A stretch of 64,000 nt of DNA from an uncultured Parabacteroides sp. (GCF_905196875.1 NZ_CAJJWO010000006.1:1-64000), one strand, 5' to 3'. Positions 55,205 to 64,000 are shown, numbered from the stretch's first letter. Numbers and translations are program-made. Notes: generated by a model from the sequence alone, not told the origin.

Positions 55205-57343
55205 ATGGATTACGATACTTTGTCACACAATGAACTGATCCGGTTATTTCAGAATCAGCAAAAAGAATTAGAGGAGTCGAAAGAAGAAATAAAACACTTA
55301 AAAGAACGGAATAAGTTTCTTTCGTTTTCGTATGAGGAAGCTCCGTTGGCTTGTGTTCAGATGACTCCGGACGGAATTGTTACAAATGTAAATAAGTCTG
55401 TATGTGACATCTTTAATAAAAAGATAGAGGAAATAGAGAATGCTTGTCTTTATGATTTTCTCCCGGAAGACCGGGCGGATGTGTTGCGTGACTCTATATG
55501 TGGGCTGACACCGGAGCATCCGTCATTTAAATTTTATATACATCATCTTGCTGAGGATGGTGTATTACGAGCTTATCTCTGGTCAGCCATAGGTGTTTTT
55601 GATAGAAATGGTCATTTGGGGTATATAACAGGTTATTGTTATCCGGATGAAAAACAAGATGCAATAGCCAATCAGTTATTGTCTCTTCGTGAGAAAATAA
55701 GGAATGACGATTTGAACAGCCAACGTATAATGAGTTGTATGCTGGAGATGGTGCAGGAGAATAACACGATCGATGTACAAAGTATACTTCGACTGATCAA
55801 TGAACATTATGATTCGGATACATGTTGCTATCTGGCTTATAATGAGGAGATCAGTAAAATGTGTCTGAAAGAGATCGTTTCGAGTGAATCATCTACGATC
55901 CTATTGCCAAAAGGTTTTTTGGTTTCAACGATCCCGGAGTTTATAAACCGTTATAAACAGGGATTTACCCGTATCGGTTATTTCGGCGAAGAAGAGTTAC
56001 TATGTGATATGTTCAATTATCTTGTCACCAATAAAATACCATATACCGCTTCGATGTCTGAACCAATTGTATCGAATGGTAAATTGTGGGGCGTGCTTAT
56101 TATTATTCGTCAAAGAAATGAAAATCGTTGGACAGATGCCGAACTGTCACTGGCTAAATTGTTTGCCAAAGCTACTGCGATCAGCTTGGAACGGATATCG
56201 ATACAGACAGAGTTGAAACGTCATCAGATGTTGACTTCGCTGGCTCTTGAGAAGAGTGAGATATATTCTTGGATCTATGATATAAAAACCCACAGGTTTT
56301 ATAATAATGAATTGTTATTAAGTCGTCTGGGCTATTCTCAGAGGGAACAACAACTATTCAGTGCCGAGGAGTTTTATAATTTTATTTATCCGGATGATAC
56401 GATTATTTTCCGGAAATATTTCACAAACTCTTTTCGGAAAGGAACAGAGGAGAGTGTGCAGGTGCGTGTCCGTACAACCATTTCTGGCCAGAGTGTATAT
56501 GAATGGTTTGAATTCTTGTTTATACCGGTCCATGATCCTGTAAGCAATGAAATAATAGAGGTGATTGGTACTGCAAGTTGTATCGAGCGGCATAAACAGT
56601 CGGAGAAAAAACTGATGGATATGTTAGAAGCCAAGAACCAGGCAGAAGAAAGTAACCGGATGAAAACGGCATTCGTGGCTAATATGAGTCATGAGATTCG
56701 TACGCCTCTGAATGCGATTATCGGTTTCAGCGAGATATTGATGGAAGAAGACCTTTCTATGGTAGAGAAACAGGAATATATGCGAATCGTTCGTGATAAT
56801 AACCGTCTTCTGCTTCAACTGGTCAATGACATTCTGGATATCTCTCGTATCGAATCCGGTGAAATAACTCCTGTTTATGAGGAAGTGAATCTCAAGGATT
56901 TATTCAGGGAGTTTTCCTGTATGTCTCATATCGACCTGTCTCATAATCTCACTATTAAACTGGAAGATGGCTTGGTGGATTGCCAGCAGCTGATCGATCG
57001 TCGTATCGTATCGCAGATAATCAATAATTTCCTGAGCAATGCATTAAAATTTACACAAGAAGGTGCGATTACATTAGGGTACAAACCGGCAGAAGACGAA
57101 AGCGGCATGACATATTATGTACGCGATACCGGTTGTGGCATTCCTGAGAAAGATCGCGCGCTTATTTTCCAAAGATTCGTAAAACTGGATGACTTTGTTC
57201 AGGGTACAGGGTTAGGACTTTCCATTTGCGATACATTGGTGAAAAAGCTAGGTGGACGGATTGGCGTTATTTCTGAAGTCGGTGTCGGTTCAGAGTTCTG
57301 GTTTACCTTACCTTATCATACTGGTGAAAAAATCAGTGGTTAA
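55205..57343 (+). CDS. Soluble PAS-GAF-PAS sensor histidine kinase
   Basis: The 712-residue kinase has no membrane segment. It opens with a coiled coil (about 8-45, LFQNQQKELEESKEEIKHLKER). Then come PAS (about 48-160, EEAPLACVQMTPDGIVTNVNKSV), GAF-like (about 190-335), a second PAS (about 345-470, FIYPDDTIIFRKYF) and HisKA with His496 in ANMSHEIRTPLNAIIGFSEIL. HATPase_c has NNFLSNALKFT, DTGCGIPEKD and GTGLGLSICDTLV. There is no receiver domain and no neighbouring response regulator, so its partner is elsewhere. The signal is internal and unknown. It stands divergently from the DUF5063 unit. Confidence 0.93.
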   Translation: MDYDTLSHNELIRLFQNQQKELEESKEEIKHLKERNKFLSFSYEEAPLACVQMTPDGIVTNVNKSVCDIFNKKIEEIENACLYDFLPEDRADVLRDSICGLTPEHPSFKFYIHHLAEDGVLRAYLWSAIGVFDRNGHLGYITGYCYPDEKQDAIANQLLSLREKIRNDDLNSQRIMSCMLEMVQENNTIDVQSILRLINEHYDSDTCCYLAYNEEISKMCLKEIVSSESSTILLPKGFLVSTIPEFINRYKQGFTRIGYFGEEELLCDMFNYLVTNKIPYTASMSEPIVSNGKLWGVLIIIRQRNENRWTDAELSLAKLFAKATAISLERISIQTELKRHQMLTSLALEKSEIYSWIYDIKTHRFYNNELLLSRLGYSQREQQLFSAEEFYNFIYPDDTIIFRKYFTNSFRKGTEESVQVRVRTTISGQSVYEWFEFLFIPVHDPVSNEIIEVIGTASCIERHKQSEKKLMDMLEAKNQAEESNRMKTAFVANMSHEIRTPLNAIIGFSEILMEEDLSMVEKQEYMRIVRDNNRLLLQLVNDILDISRIESGEITPVYEEVNLKDLFREFSCMSHIDLSHNLTIKLEDGLVDCQQLIDRRIVSQIINNFLSNALKFTQEGAITLGYKPAEDESGMTYYVRDTGCGIPEKDRALIFQRFVKLDDFVQGTGLGLSICDTLVKKLGGRIGVISEVGVGSEFWFTLPYHTGEKISG

Positions 57344-57496
57344 TGCTTGTGAGCCAATCGACTGATAGTGTAAAAATAAGGTGATGTGTCTACTGATGAG
57401 TGATTTTTTCAAAAATAAGAGAAAATCCTTCTACTTCTTTGTAACCATGAAAAGAAATAAATAGTCGAATAGACGAATAATATAAAGAAGTGAAGT

Positions 57497-58903
57497 ATGA
57501 AAAGAATTTTTATCGTAGTATTCTCTTTATCGCTAGTGAGTCTTTCGGTGTTTTGTAAGAGTGAGCCAAAAAGTGAACAAAAACTTACAGTAAATGAAAA
57601 AGTGTATGGCCTATCTAAGCTATGGTCTGAAATAAGATATAATTTTGTTTATTGGGATCAGTTACCGATAAATTATGATAGTCTTTATAATGAAGCATTG
57701 TCGCGTATTTTGAACAGTGATACTGATTATGCATATTATAGAGAGTTGCAGCGTTTTGCTGTTAACATGAACGATGGGCATACGGATGTGTTGCTTCCCC
57801 CGGAGTTTTATAATATCTATAACCATTCAATACCTTTACGTACAAAATTGATTGATAATTGGGTTTTTGTGCGTGATGTCAGGAATGATACGCTTACTCA
57901 AAGGGGCATTGTCAGAGGTTTGGAAATACTGAAAATAAATAATATCGATGTTCATTCGCATGCAGAAAAGGAATTGTATCCCTTTATTGCTTCATCCACA
58001 GAACAATGGCGGAAAATGCTTGCTTTCAACAGTCAGTTGACCAGGGGATTTATTGATGAACCTGTTACGATCACTTTCAAAGATGCCAATGGCAGAATAT
58101 TCGATGAAACGATATCCAGACGTATGACTGAAACATACATCCCTCTAAATGCTTATAAAGGAGGAATGTTTGATTCATTTATAAATCATCCTAAATTTGT
58201 TGCTTCTTTGGACTATCTGGATGAAAAGCTGAAAGATTATTTTTATTATGAAGAACTGGATGATAATATTACTTATTTGCGTATAAGTTCTTTTATGGGA
58301 GGAGAAGATTTAAGGGAGCAATTTGATCGTATATATAAGCAATTGAAGTCTTCATCGGCACTGATTATTGATGTCCGTGGAAATGTCGGTGGTAATACTG
58401 GAGCGGGTATGTATATATTGCAGCATCTTGCCCGTGAGTCTTTTCAGGGAAGTTCATGGGCTATCTCCACGTATGTGCCTCCTATTTATTCCGCGGGTAA
58501 AGAGACTGACTGGCACGAAGCTACGGTCATACATCCAATTGAAGGTAAAGACATTTACTCAAATCCTGTTGTTGTCTTAACGGATGAAGGTACATTTTCT
58601 GCTGGAGAAGATTTTTGTGTCGCATTTCGCAATATGAAAAGAGGAAAACTGATAGGGGCGACTACCGGTGGAAGCACTGGTAATCCTATGGAAATTACTT
58701 TGCCGGGAGATGTTCACGCTATGATATGTACTAAAAAAGATACATATCCTGATGGTTCTATATTTGTAGGAGTTGGGATCATACCGGATGTTGAAGTCAA
58801 AGAAACTGTTGAAAGTTTCATTCAGGAGAGAGATCCTGTTCTGGAAAAAGCAGTTCAACTGCTGAAAATCGAATATTCTTGTAAAAGAGGTGGGAGACTA
58901 TAG
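57497..58903 (+). CDS. S41-family C-terminal-processing-like peptidase
   Basis: The 468-residue exported peptidase has a signal sequence (IVVFSLSLVSLSVFCKS; the Cys may be lipidated), an N-terminal helical S41 region (SKLWSEIRYNFVYWDQLPINYDSLYN) and a PDZ-like middle part. The catalytic domain has ALIIDVRGNVGGNTG and the nucleophile Ser368 in TDEGTFSAGEDF. The substrate is unknown; this subgroup is mostly uncharacterised in Bacteroidetes. It appears to be monocistronic. Confidence 0.88.
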   Translation: MKRIFIVVFSLSLVSLSVFCKSEPKSEQKLTVNEKVYGLSKLWSEIRYNFVYWDQLPINYDSLYNEALSRILNSDTDYAYYRELQRFAVNMNDGHTDVLLPPEFYNIYNHSIPLRTKLIDNWVFVRDVRNDTLTQRGIVRGLEILKINNIDVHSHAEKELYPFIASSTEQWRKMLAFNSQLTRGFIDEPVTITFKDANGRIFDETISRRMTETYIPLNAYKGGMFDSFINHPKFVASLDYLDEKLKDYFYYEELDDNITYLRISSFMGGEDLREQFDRIYKQLKSSSALIIDVRGNVGGNTGAGMYILQHLARESFQGSSWAISTYVPPIYSAGKETDWHEATVIHPIEGKDIYSNPVVVLTDEGTFSAGEDFCVAFRNMKRGKLIGATTGGSTGNPMEITLPGDVHAMICTKKDTYPDGSIFVGVGIIPDVEVKETVESFIQERDPVLEKAVQLLKIEYSCKRGGRL

Positions 58904-58943
58904 AAAATAAGTATTCAATAGGATAATTCGCCTTATTCTTTCG

Positions 58944-59030
58944 TATCTTTGAACAGGGAAAAATCAATGGCTGATAATTATCGGCCGTATGGTTGATGGT
59001 TGTAAGCCGTATGGTCGATAATTATCAGCC
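58944..59030 (+). promoter_or_regulatory. Promoter box and leader hairpin before HU-family gene
   Basis: TATCTTTG at 58944-58951 fits the -7 box, though the -33 box is poor. The leader would contain a perfect 15-bp inverted repeat, GGCTGATAATTATCG (58969-58983) / CGATAATTATCAGCC (59016-59030). It also holds two direct copies of CCGTATGG and one inverted copy (CCATACGG). Confidence 0.55.
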
Positions 59031-59128
59031 ATACGGCGGACGGTTGTCAACCACTGATTATATGCGATACTAATTTCAATTAGTATCGCATATAAATGAA
59101 AATAGTACGTAACCTAATAAATAATACT

Positions 59129-59719
59129 ATGGCTATAAAATTTAAAGTTTATTCAACACCGAAACCCAACAGTCGGAAAGGAAGTAAGTTGAGCCATGCA
59201 CGTGCAATCAGCCAGGGCACTTATAATCTGGAAAAAGTCTGCAAATTGATAAGCGAACGTTCGGCTGTTTCTTCGGCGGAGGTGAAAAGTGTGTTGGATT
59301 CATTTGCCTGGGTGATCGAACTGGCTCTGGAAGATGGTTGTCATGTGGAGTTGGATGATCTGGGATATTTCTCACCATCACTGAAAACTGTTCCGAGTAA
59401 GAAAGATGGAACCAAGAATACGGTTTACGTAGACGGGATCAACTATCGTTGTTCCACTTCTTTACGGGAAAAATTGCGTGGAATAGATTTGACGTATGTA
59501 AAGGAAAAAAAGAAACCGGATAGTTGGGAGGAGCGTAAAAAGAAACTATTGAGTTATATTGCTACCTGGGACAGTATCAGCCCGCGTGGCTATGCGGAAG
59601 CTGTCGGTTGCTCCCGGTATCGGGCTGAAACTGATCTGAAAAAATTTGTGGAGGAAGGTGTGCTTGTCAGGGTCGGATACCGGAATAAGGTGATGTATTT
59701 GTTGGCGAACAATGAATAG
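59129..59719 (+). CDS. HU-family DNA-binding protein (HU-HIG type)
   Basis: The ATG at 59129 is used (MAIKFKVYSTPKPNSRKGSKLSHARAI, the usual start of this Bacteroidales family), giving 196 residues; an ATG at 59096 adds 11 residues. The HU fold spans about 30-125 (LISERSAVSSAEVKSVLDSFAWVIELALEDGCHVELDDLGYFSPSL-type arrangement). A C-terminal winged-helix-like part follows (LLSYIATWDSISPRGYAEAVGCSRYRAETDLKKFVEEG). It is probably a sequence-tolerant nucleoid protein; the leader hairpin could be its own target. Confidence 0.85.
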   Translation: MAIKFKVYSTPKPNSRKGSKLSHARAISQGTYNLEKVCKLISERSAVSSAEVKSVLDSFAWVIELALEDGCHVELDDLGYFSPSLKTVPSKKDGTKNTVYVDGINYRCSTSLREKLRGIDLTYVKEKKKPDSWEERKKKLLSYIATWDSISPRGYAEAVGCSRYRAETDLKKFVEEGVLVRVGYRNKVMYLLANNE

Positions 59720-59804
59720 TAATGAGAGAGATGATCGGTTAAAGGACACAGTGTGCTGATTTGTATTGGATGGGATTTTGAAAAACTTAAGAGATTATTT
59801 TGTT

Positions 59805-59851
59805 TATATTTGAGTATTGAGTAAATTTACTCAGTTTATTGAGTAAATTTA
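59805..59851 (+). promoter_or_regulatory. Promoter and direct-repeat operator for AAA ATPase gene
   Basis: TATATTTG (59805-59812) is a good -7 box. Just downstream, TATTGAGTAAATTTA occurs twice (59815-59829 and 59837-59851), offset by 22 nt, about two helical turns. The first copy extends to a perfect palindrome, GAGTAAATTTACTC (59819-59832). The repeats overlap the expected transcription start and end 6 nt before the ATG. Confidence 0.65.
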
Positions 59852-59857
59852 TATTGT

Positions 59858-61042
59858 ATGTTTGAACGGTCTTATTTACAGGAGATTAAAGGTAGAATAT
59901 CAGAGCCAAGAACATTCATTCAGGTGATTCTTGGCCCTCGTCAGGTGGGTAAAACAACGATGATAACGCAGTTGTTATCTCAAATATCGATTCCATACCT
60001 GTTTGAATCGGCAGATGCTGTTTTGGCTACGAACTCTACCTGGTTGCTACAGGTTTGGGAGACTGCCCGCTTGCAAATGAAGATGTCCGGAGCTTCGGAA
60101 TATCTGCTCGTTATCGATGAAATACAAAAAATAGATAACTGGAGTGAAGTTGTTAAGCAGCAATGGGATCGGGACACACATGAGGGGATAAATATCAAAG
60201 TTATTCTGTTAGGATCCTCTCGGTTGTTGATTCAAAAAGGGTTAACCGAGTCGTTAGCCGGTCGTTTTGAAACTCTTTATCTGGGGCATTGGTCGTTCGC
60301 TGAGATGCAGGTTGCTTTTGGTTGGAGCATTGAACAATATGTGTATTTTGGCGGTTATCCGGGCTCCGCTTCATTGATAAAAGATGAAAGTCGTTGGAAG
60401 AATTATATAAATGATGCGCTTATTGAAACCAGTATATCAAAAGATATTTTGATGCTCACGCGAGTGGATAAGCCGGCTTTGTTGAAACGTCTGTTTGAAC
60501 TAGGCTCTTTATATTCCGGGCAAATCCTTTCCTTTACAAAGATTGTCGGACAATTGCAGGATGCCGGCAACACGACAACTTTGGCTAATTATCTGAATTT
60601 ATTGTCAGATTGTGGTCTTTTGGGCGGAGTGGAAAAATATGCAGGCGATATAATCCGTAAACGTTCGTCGAGTCCTAAATTTCAAGTTTATAATAATGCG
60701 TTAGTAACTGCTCAAAGCGATACTTCGTTTTCTGAGGTAACTGTGAATCCGAAAGAATGGGGGCGGTTAGTAGAGTCTTCTATCGGTGCTCATCTGATTA
60801 ATCATTCTATATCGGAGCGTTATGGGCTTTATTATTGGCGTGAAGGTAATAACGAAGTCGATTTTATTATCGAGAAAGGAAGTAAGGTGATTGCCTTAGA
60901 AGTAAAGAGCGGGATACATGCAGATAATAAAGGAATGAAAATCTTTGCAGAGAAATATAATCCTGAAAAAGTATTGTTAGTCGGTACGGGGGGAATACCT
61001 TATGCCGACTTTCTAAGGATGAATCCGAAAGAACTGTTTTAG
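59858..61042 (+). CDS. AAA-family ATPase with DUF4143 and nuclease-like C-terminus
   Basis: The 394-residue protein has Walker A LGPRQVGKTT (Lys32), Walker B-like LLVIDEIQKIDNW and a sensor-like ILLGSSRLLIQKG. Then comes a DUF4143 domain (YVYFGGYPGSASLIKDESRW; LLKRLFELGSLYSGQILSFTK). The C-terminal EVDFIIEKGSKVIALEVKSG has the Asp...Glu-x-Lys pattern of PD-(D/E)XK nucleases. These ATPases are widespread and uncharacterised, with defence or DNA-processing roles suggested. Direct repeats at its promoter point to tight control. Confidence 0.9.
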   Translation: MFERSYLQEIKGRISEPRTFIQVILGPRQVGKTTMITQLLSQISIPYLFESADAVLATNSTWLLQVWETARLQMKMSGASEYLLVIDEIQKIDNWSEVVKQQWDRDTHEGINIKVILLGSSRLLIQKGLTESLAGRFETLYLGHWSFAEMQVAFGWSIEQYVYFGGYPGSASLIKDESRWKNYINDALIETSISKDILMLTRVDKPALLKRLFELGSLYSGQILSFTKIVGQLQDAGNTTTLANYLNLLSDCGLLGGVEKYAGDIIRKRSSSPKFQVYNNALVTAQSDTSFSEVTVNPKEWGRLVESSIGAHLINHSISERYGLYYWREGNNEVDFIIEKGSKVIALEVKSGIHADNKGMKIFAEKYNPEKVLLVGTGGIPYADFLRMNPKELF

Positions 61043-61135
61043 GCTTCGACATTCCGAAAACAATGCCATAAGTTGTTAGGATTGACAATTATGATTGAAA
61101 GGGAAAATCTTATTGAAAAATAACGGCTGTATATA

Positions 61136-61166
61136 TTGTTTGAACAATTTTATTTGTGTAGTTTCG
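61136..61166 (+). promoter_or_regulatory. Possible promoter of TPR/LuxR regulator gene
   Basis: TTG (61136-61138), 20 nt, TAGTTTCG (61159-61166), one mismatch in the -7 box; leader about 50 nt to the ATG at 61223. Confidence 0.4.
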
Positions 61167-61222
61167 CGATTAGAGAGAATGTTGGAAAAAACAAAGAGAC
61201 AACACAAATAATATATACAGTT

Positions 61223-62881
61223 ATGAAAAAATATATACTACCTATCTTATTCATTCAGATGTTTTTATGCATTTCCTGCATATCTGGAAAATATGATGTG
61301 ATATTTTCGGAATCAGAATCTCTTTTGGAAACTGATCCTGACAGTGCTTTATCAGTATTGGGCTCTATCCTTTATCCGGAAGAATTAAACACGAAGGAAT
61401 ATAATCGATATATCTTATTGAAAATTCAGGCTGAATATAAATCGTATCAGGATATTACATCCGATTCAACGATCCTTTCAGTAAAGGAGTATTATTTGAA
61501 AAAGAAGGATATTCATAATATAGCATTGTCTGCTTATTATTGTGGCTGCTATTACAATGAATGTGATAATAAAGAAAAAGCATTGAAAAATTATCTTTTT
61601 GCTTTAGATTATGCAGAGAAAGACAACAACTCAAAGTTGAAAGGTTTAATACATAGTGCAATAGGGAATATTTTATTGAATCAGCTTGATATAGAAGATG
61701 CTATATGTTATTTCCGTAAATCAACAGATTTTTATAAACAGGCGATCGATATAAAGAATGAGGCTAATTCGTATATTCAAATAGGGGATTGTTATCAGTA
61801 TTTGGAGAAACCAGATAGTGCTTTACACTATTATGTGAAGTGTTTAAATCTGATTGATAAGAAAAAGATGTATAAGGAGCAATTTTATGTTAGACAAAAT
61901 ATTGGTGTTTTATACTCCAGAAATGGCGAGTATCTAAAAGCTGTTAATTATTTGAAGGAAGCTTTACTTTATGAATCAGATCAAGAAAATCGGATAAAAA
62001 CATATAATGTTTTAGCCGAGGTATATGCACAAAATGGTCAATTGGATTCAGCCTATATTTATATCAATCAATCTTTGCAAAAGAAAGACAATATAAAAGA
62101 TCTCTCTGTTAAAGCTTCTTTATATGAAATACTTTCAAGTATCCAAGAACAACAAGGTTGTTATTTCGCTGCATTAGAAAGTCATAAAAACTATTCAGAT
62201 AATCTTTTATCAATATTTGCTTGTAAAGTTAATAATAATTTATTGGATTTTCAGAAAAAATATGATTACGAAAAAGTTCGTTTACATAATGTTCAGCTAA
62301 AATTGAATAGAACTTACCTTATAATTAATTTAGTGATTGCTTTATCAGTAATATTTGTTGTGATATTTGTTTTTTATAAAAGGAATAATTCTGATAAAAA
62401 GAAAATGACTGAATTAGAAGAAAAATTTCAACAGCTGAAAAATATGACTGAAAGCTTTGACGAAAAGGAAAAAACATTTAGATCCTATTTGCTTCGTCAT
62501 TTTAATATTTTAAAAAAGACCGCTAATTTGGAAATTTATATAAAAAAAGGTAATTCTGCAAAAAGTGATTTTTGGCCCAAAAAATTCAATGAAATCCTTT
62601 ATGGACGGGAGTCTTTGGATTGGAATGTATTGTATGGTGTAATGAATGAGTTACACGAAGATTTTTTTATTAAGTTGAGGGAATTGTATCCTCAATTAGA
62701 TGAAACGGAATTTCGTATTATTTGTCTAACTTATACCAAATTCTCTAGTGATGAGATCGCTATTATTTTAGACCTTAGCGTAAATACGATTAATACCAAA
62801 CGTTCAGCGATACGGAAGAGATTGGGGGTTGAGTCTTTTGGAAATTTGAATGATTTTTTGAATGAGAGATTGAATAAATGA
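61223..62881 (+). CDS. Membrane-tethered TPR regulator with LuxR-type HTH
   Basis: The ATG at 61223 gives 552 residues. The N-terminus is a lipoprotein-like signal (QMFLCISCISGKYD). Tetratricopeptide repeats follow (about 40-350, for example YFRKSTDFYKQAIDIKNEANSYIQIGDCYQYLEKPDSALHYY). One membrane helix (about 366-388, LIINLVIALSVIFVVIFVFYK) is followed by a coiled coil and a C-terminal HTH (LDETEFRIICLTYTKFSSDEIAIILDLSVNTINTKRSAIRKRL). The TPR part should be periplasmic and the HTH cytoplasmic, so it is a one-component membrane regulator. The DUF3244 and lipoprotein genes downstream are possible targets (inference). Confidence 0.87.
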   Translation: MKKYILPILFIQMFLCISCISGKYDVIFSESESLLETDPDSALSVLGSILYPEELNTKEYNRYILLKIQAEYKSYQDITSDSTILSVKEYYLKKKDIHNIALSAYYCGCYYNECDNKEKALKNYLFALDYAEKDNNSKLKGLIHSAIGNILLNQLDIEDAICYFRKSTDFYKQAIDIKNEANSYIQIGDCYQYLEKPDSALHYYVKCLNLIDKKKMYKEQFYVRQNIGVLYSRNGEYLKAVNYLKEALLYESDQENRIKTYNVLAEVYAQNGQLDSAYIYINQSLQKKDNIKDLSVKASLYEILSSIQEQQGCYFAALESHKNYSDNLLSIFACKVNNNLLDFQKKYDYEKVRLHNVQLKLNRTYLIINLVIALSVIFVVIFVFYKRNNSDKKKMTELEEKFQQLKNMTESFDEKEKTFRSYLLRHFNILKKTANLEIYIKKGNSAKSDFWPKKFNEILYGRESLDWNVLYGVMNELHEDFFIKLRELYPQLDETEFRIICLTYTKFSSDEIAIILDLSVNTINTKRSAIRKRLGVESFGNLNDFLNERLNK

Positions 62882-63070
62882 TTATTTCTAACAGTTCAAA
62901 AGTTTATAAAGGAATTGTATTCATTATTGTTTATACTCTTTATTATCAGCTATATATTTATTTTTTGATCTATTTAAAAGTTATATATCTGTAATGTACT
63001 ATTGAGCAGATGTATCGATATGTATACTTTTGTCGTAAAAGATATTGTTTTTTATAAATATTTATCAAGT

Positions 63071-63469
63071 ATGACAAAAGTGCTATTGTGTTTAATTATT
63101 CTTATGGGTAACCTAATGATTACTCATAGTCAGGGAAAAAAATATATTTCTTTTGAAAAGAAATATAATCGTGCCCGTTCTTCTCCGATTTCTTTGAATG
63201 GTCGTTTGTCTACACCAACGTCTCGTGGAATATCACCTGTACAGGCTTTTTTGAATGGAACATTTTTAGAGATTTACTTTTTATCTGATTTAGGTAAAAT
63301 AGATATTACTATTATGAATAGTTGTAATGTGATACTTTATAATAATGTAGTATCTTTTTTAGATAATATGAATTTGTCTATAGATATGAGTAATTATTCA
63401 GAGGGAAAATATAAGATTGTATTTACAGATACTGAAGGATCTCAGCTGTTGGGTGATTTTGTTATATGA
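63071..63469 (+). CDS. Exported DUF3244-like small protein
   Basis: The ATG at 63071 gives 132 residues with a signal peptide (VLLCLIILMGNLMITHSQ). A longer in-frame start at 63002 lacks a signal at its N-terminus. The mature part is a single beta-sandwich-like domain ending VVSFLDNMNLSIDMSNYSEGKYKIVFTDTEGSQLLGDFVI, which looks like DUF3244 or a secretion-type C-terminal domain. The function is unknown. It stands between the TPR/LuxR regulator and the out-of-frame lipoprotein gene. Confidence 0.7.
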   Translation: MTKVLLCLIILMGNLMITHSQGKKYISFEKKYNRARSSPISLNGRLSTPTSRGISPVQAFLNGTFLEIYFLSDLGKIDITIMNSCNVILYNNVVSFLDNMNLSIDMSNYSEGKYKIVFTDTEGSQLLGDFVI

Positions 63470-63549
63470 AGGATTTTTGATCTTGAATAATAATTATAAT
63501 ATGTGAGTCTGTTATGTTTGTGATCGTGTAAAATTGTAAAAATATGAAT

Positions 63550-64000
63550 ATGAAAATTATTAATTTTTTTTTTATCGTTTTTATTTGTGTTAATTGCTTT
63601 TTCTTGTTCTGATAAATTAGAATCAGAACAGATTCAGGAAATGACCAACGTATTAATTGACGACTATCCTATTGTGAATTCTTTAGGAGAACTTGATTTA
63701 TTATTTGGCTATGATAATACTATGGGTATAGATATTTTGACAGAATCATTTCTGTCTAGTACAAAAGCTAATCCTCCTATCCAAACAAAAGAAGGATTTA
63801 CAAGAAAGTACACTGTAAGACCGGAACAGAAAACACAATTTGGTCCTGATCTAGCAGCTTTAATCGGTGTAGAACCTTATCTTATCTATTTTGTAAGCTT
63901 AGATAGATATGAGAAAGATGTTTTTACAGAAGGGAAAAGATTTTTTCTTGTAGAATCTCCAAATTGTGGGGCAAAACCGATAATGGGAAGTAATGATGTA
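63550..64000 (+). pseudogene. Lipoprotein gene out of frame at a T10 tract, cut by window end
   Basis: The ATG at 63550 reads MKIINFFFIVFICVNCFFLF then TGA at 63610-63612. If the ten-T run (63564-63573) had nine T, the frame would read MKIINFFLSFLFVLIAFSCS followed by DKLESEQIQEMTNVLIDD. That is a clean lipoprotein signal with the lipobox Cys at residue 19, and it stays open to the window edge (about 150 residues seen). The mature part includes YPIVNSLGELDLLFGYDN and FFLVESPNCGAKPIMG; I do not recognise a family. The gene is either phase-variable by slippage, recently broken, or misread in the T-run. Confidence 0.75.

Overview
The window looks like chromosomal DNA of a gut Bacteroidales species, most like Parabacteroides. 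The evidence is three TonB-dependent receptor/SusD or receptor clusters, FimA/Mfa-type lipoprotein fimbriae, HU-family proteins of the Bacteroidales type, Bacteroides-type promoters (TTG/TTTG, 19-21 nt, TAnnTTTG), weak Shine-Dalgarno sites and about 45% GC. The genus is an inference. I see no rRNA, tRNA, transposase, integrase or CRISPR array.

Layout. (1) 436-10009 is a glycan locus: SusC/SusD pair, cytosolic Gfo/Idh/MocA oxidoreductase and a secreted GH2 beta-galactosidase. (2) 10164-15434 is a compact redox-flavoured cluster: a tetraheme NrfH-like cytochrome fused to an FGE-like domain, two Tat-exported lipoproteins (a Gfo/Idh/MocA oxidoreductase and a TIM-barrel sugar isomerase), a hemerythrin/DUF542 protein and a LuxR-type regulator. 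(3) 15435-16966 holds two long DNA dyads, an HU/DUF4469 protein and a small HU protein. (4) 17044-28497 is a fimbrial region: AraC regulator, DUF3575 barrel protein, then two stalk-anchor-accessory modules, with an 890-residue tip-like protein in the first. (5) 28584-37391 is a probable porphyrin/haem acquisition cluster: two paralogous TonB receptors, an MFS transporter interrupted by an in-frame amber codon and preceded by a 42-bp tandem repeat, HemN and a HemG/HemY-type oxidase. (6) 37427-39514 has two small membrane proteins and gdhA with a textbook promoter. (7) 39625-52420, on the minus strand, is a second glycan locus read in the order ECF sigma, FecR, SusC with STN domain, SusD, GH84, metallo-beta-lactamase fold protein, GH3. 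(8) 52665-54973 (minus) has an RlmI-like methyltransferase, a 3'-5' exonuclease and a DUF5063 protein. (9) 55205-64000 has a soluble PAS/GAF histidine kinase, an S41 protease, an HU-family protein, an AAA/DUF4143 ATPase, a membrane-tethered TPR/LuxR regulator, a DUF3244 protein and a lipoprotein gene that is out of frame at a ten-T tract.

The best candidates for something undescribed are the cytochrome-FGE fusion with its Tat-exported sugar oxidoreductase neighbours; the T10 phase-variation-like lipoprotein at the right edge; the 42-bp minisatellite in front of the amber-interrupted transporter in the porphyrin cluster; and the paired CGATCG-centred dyads upstream of the HU/DUF4469 gene. All functional statements are from reading motifs; no database search was possible.
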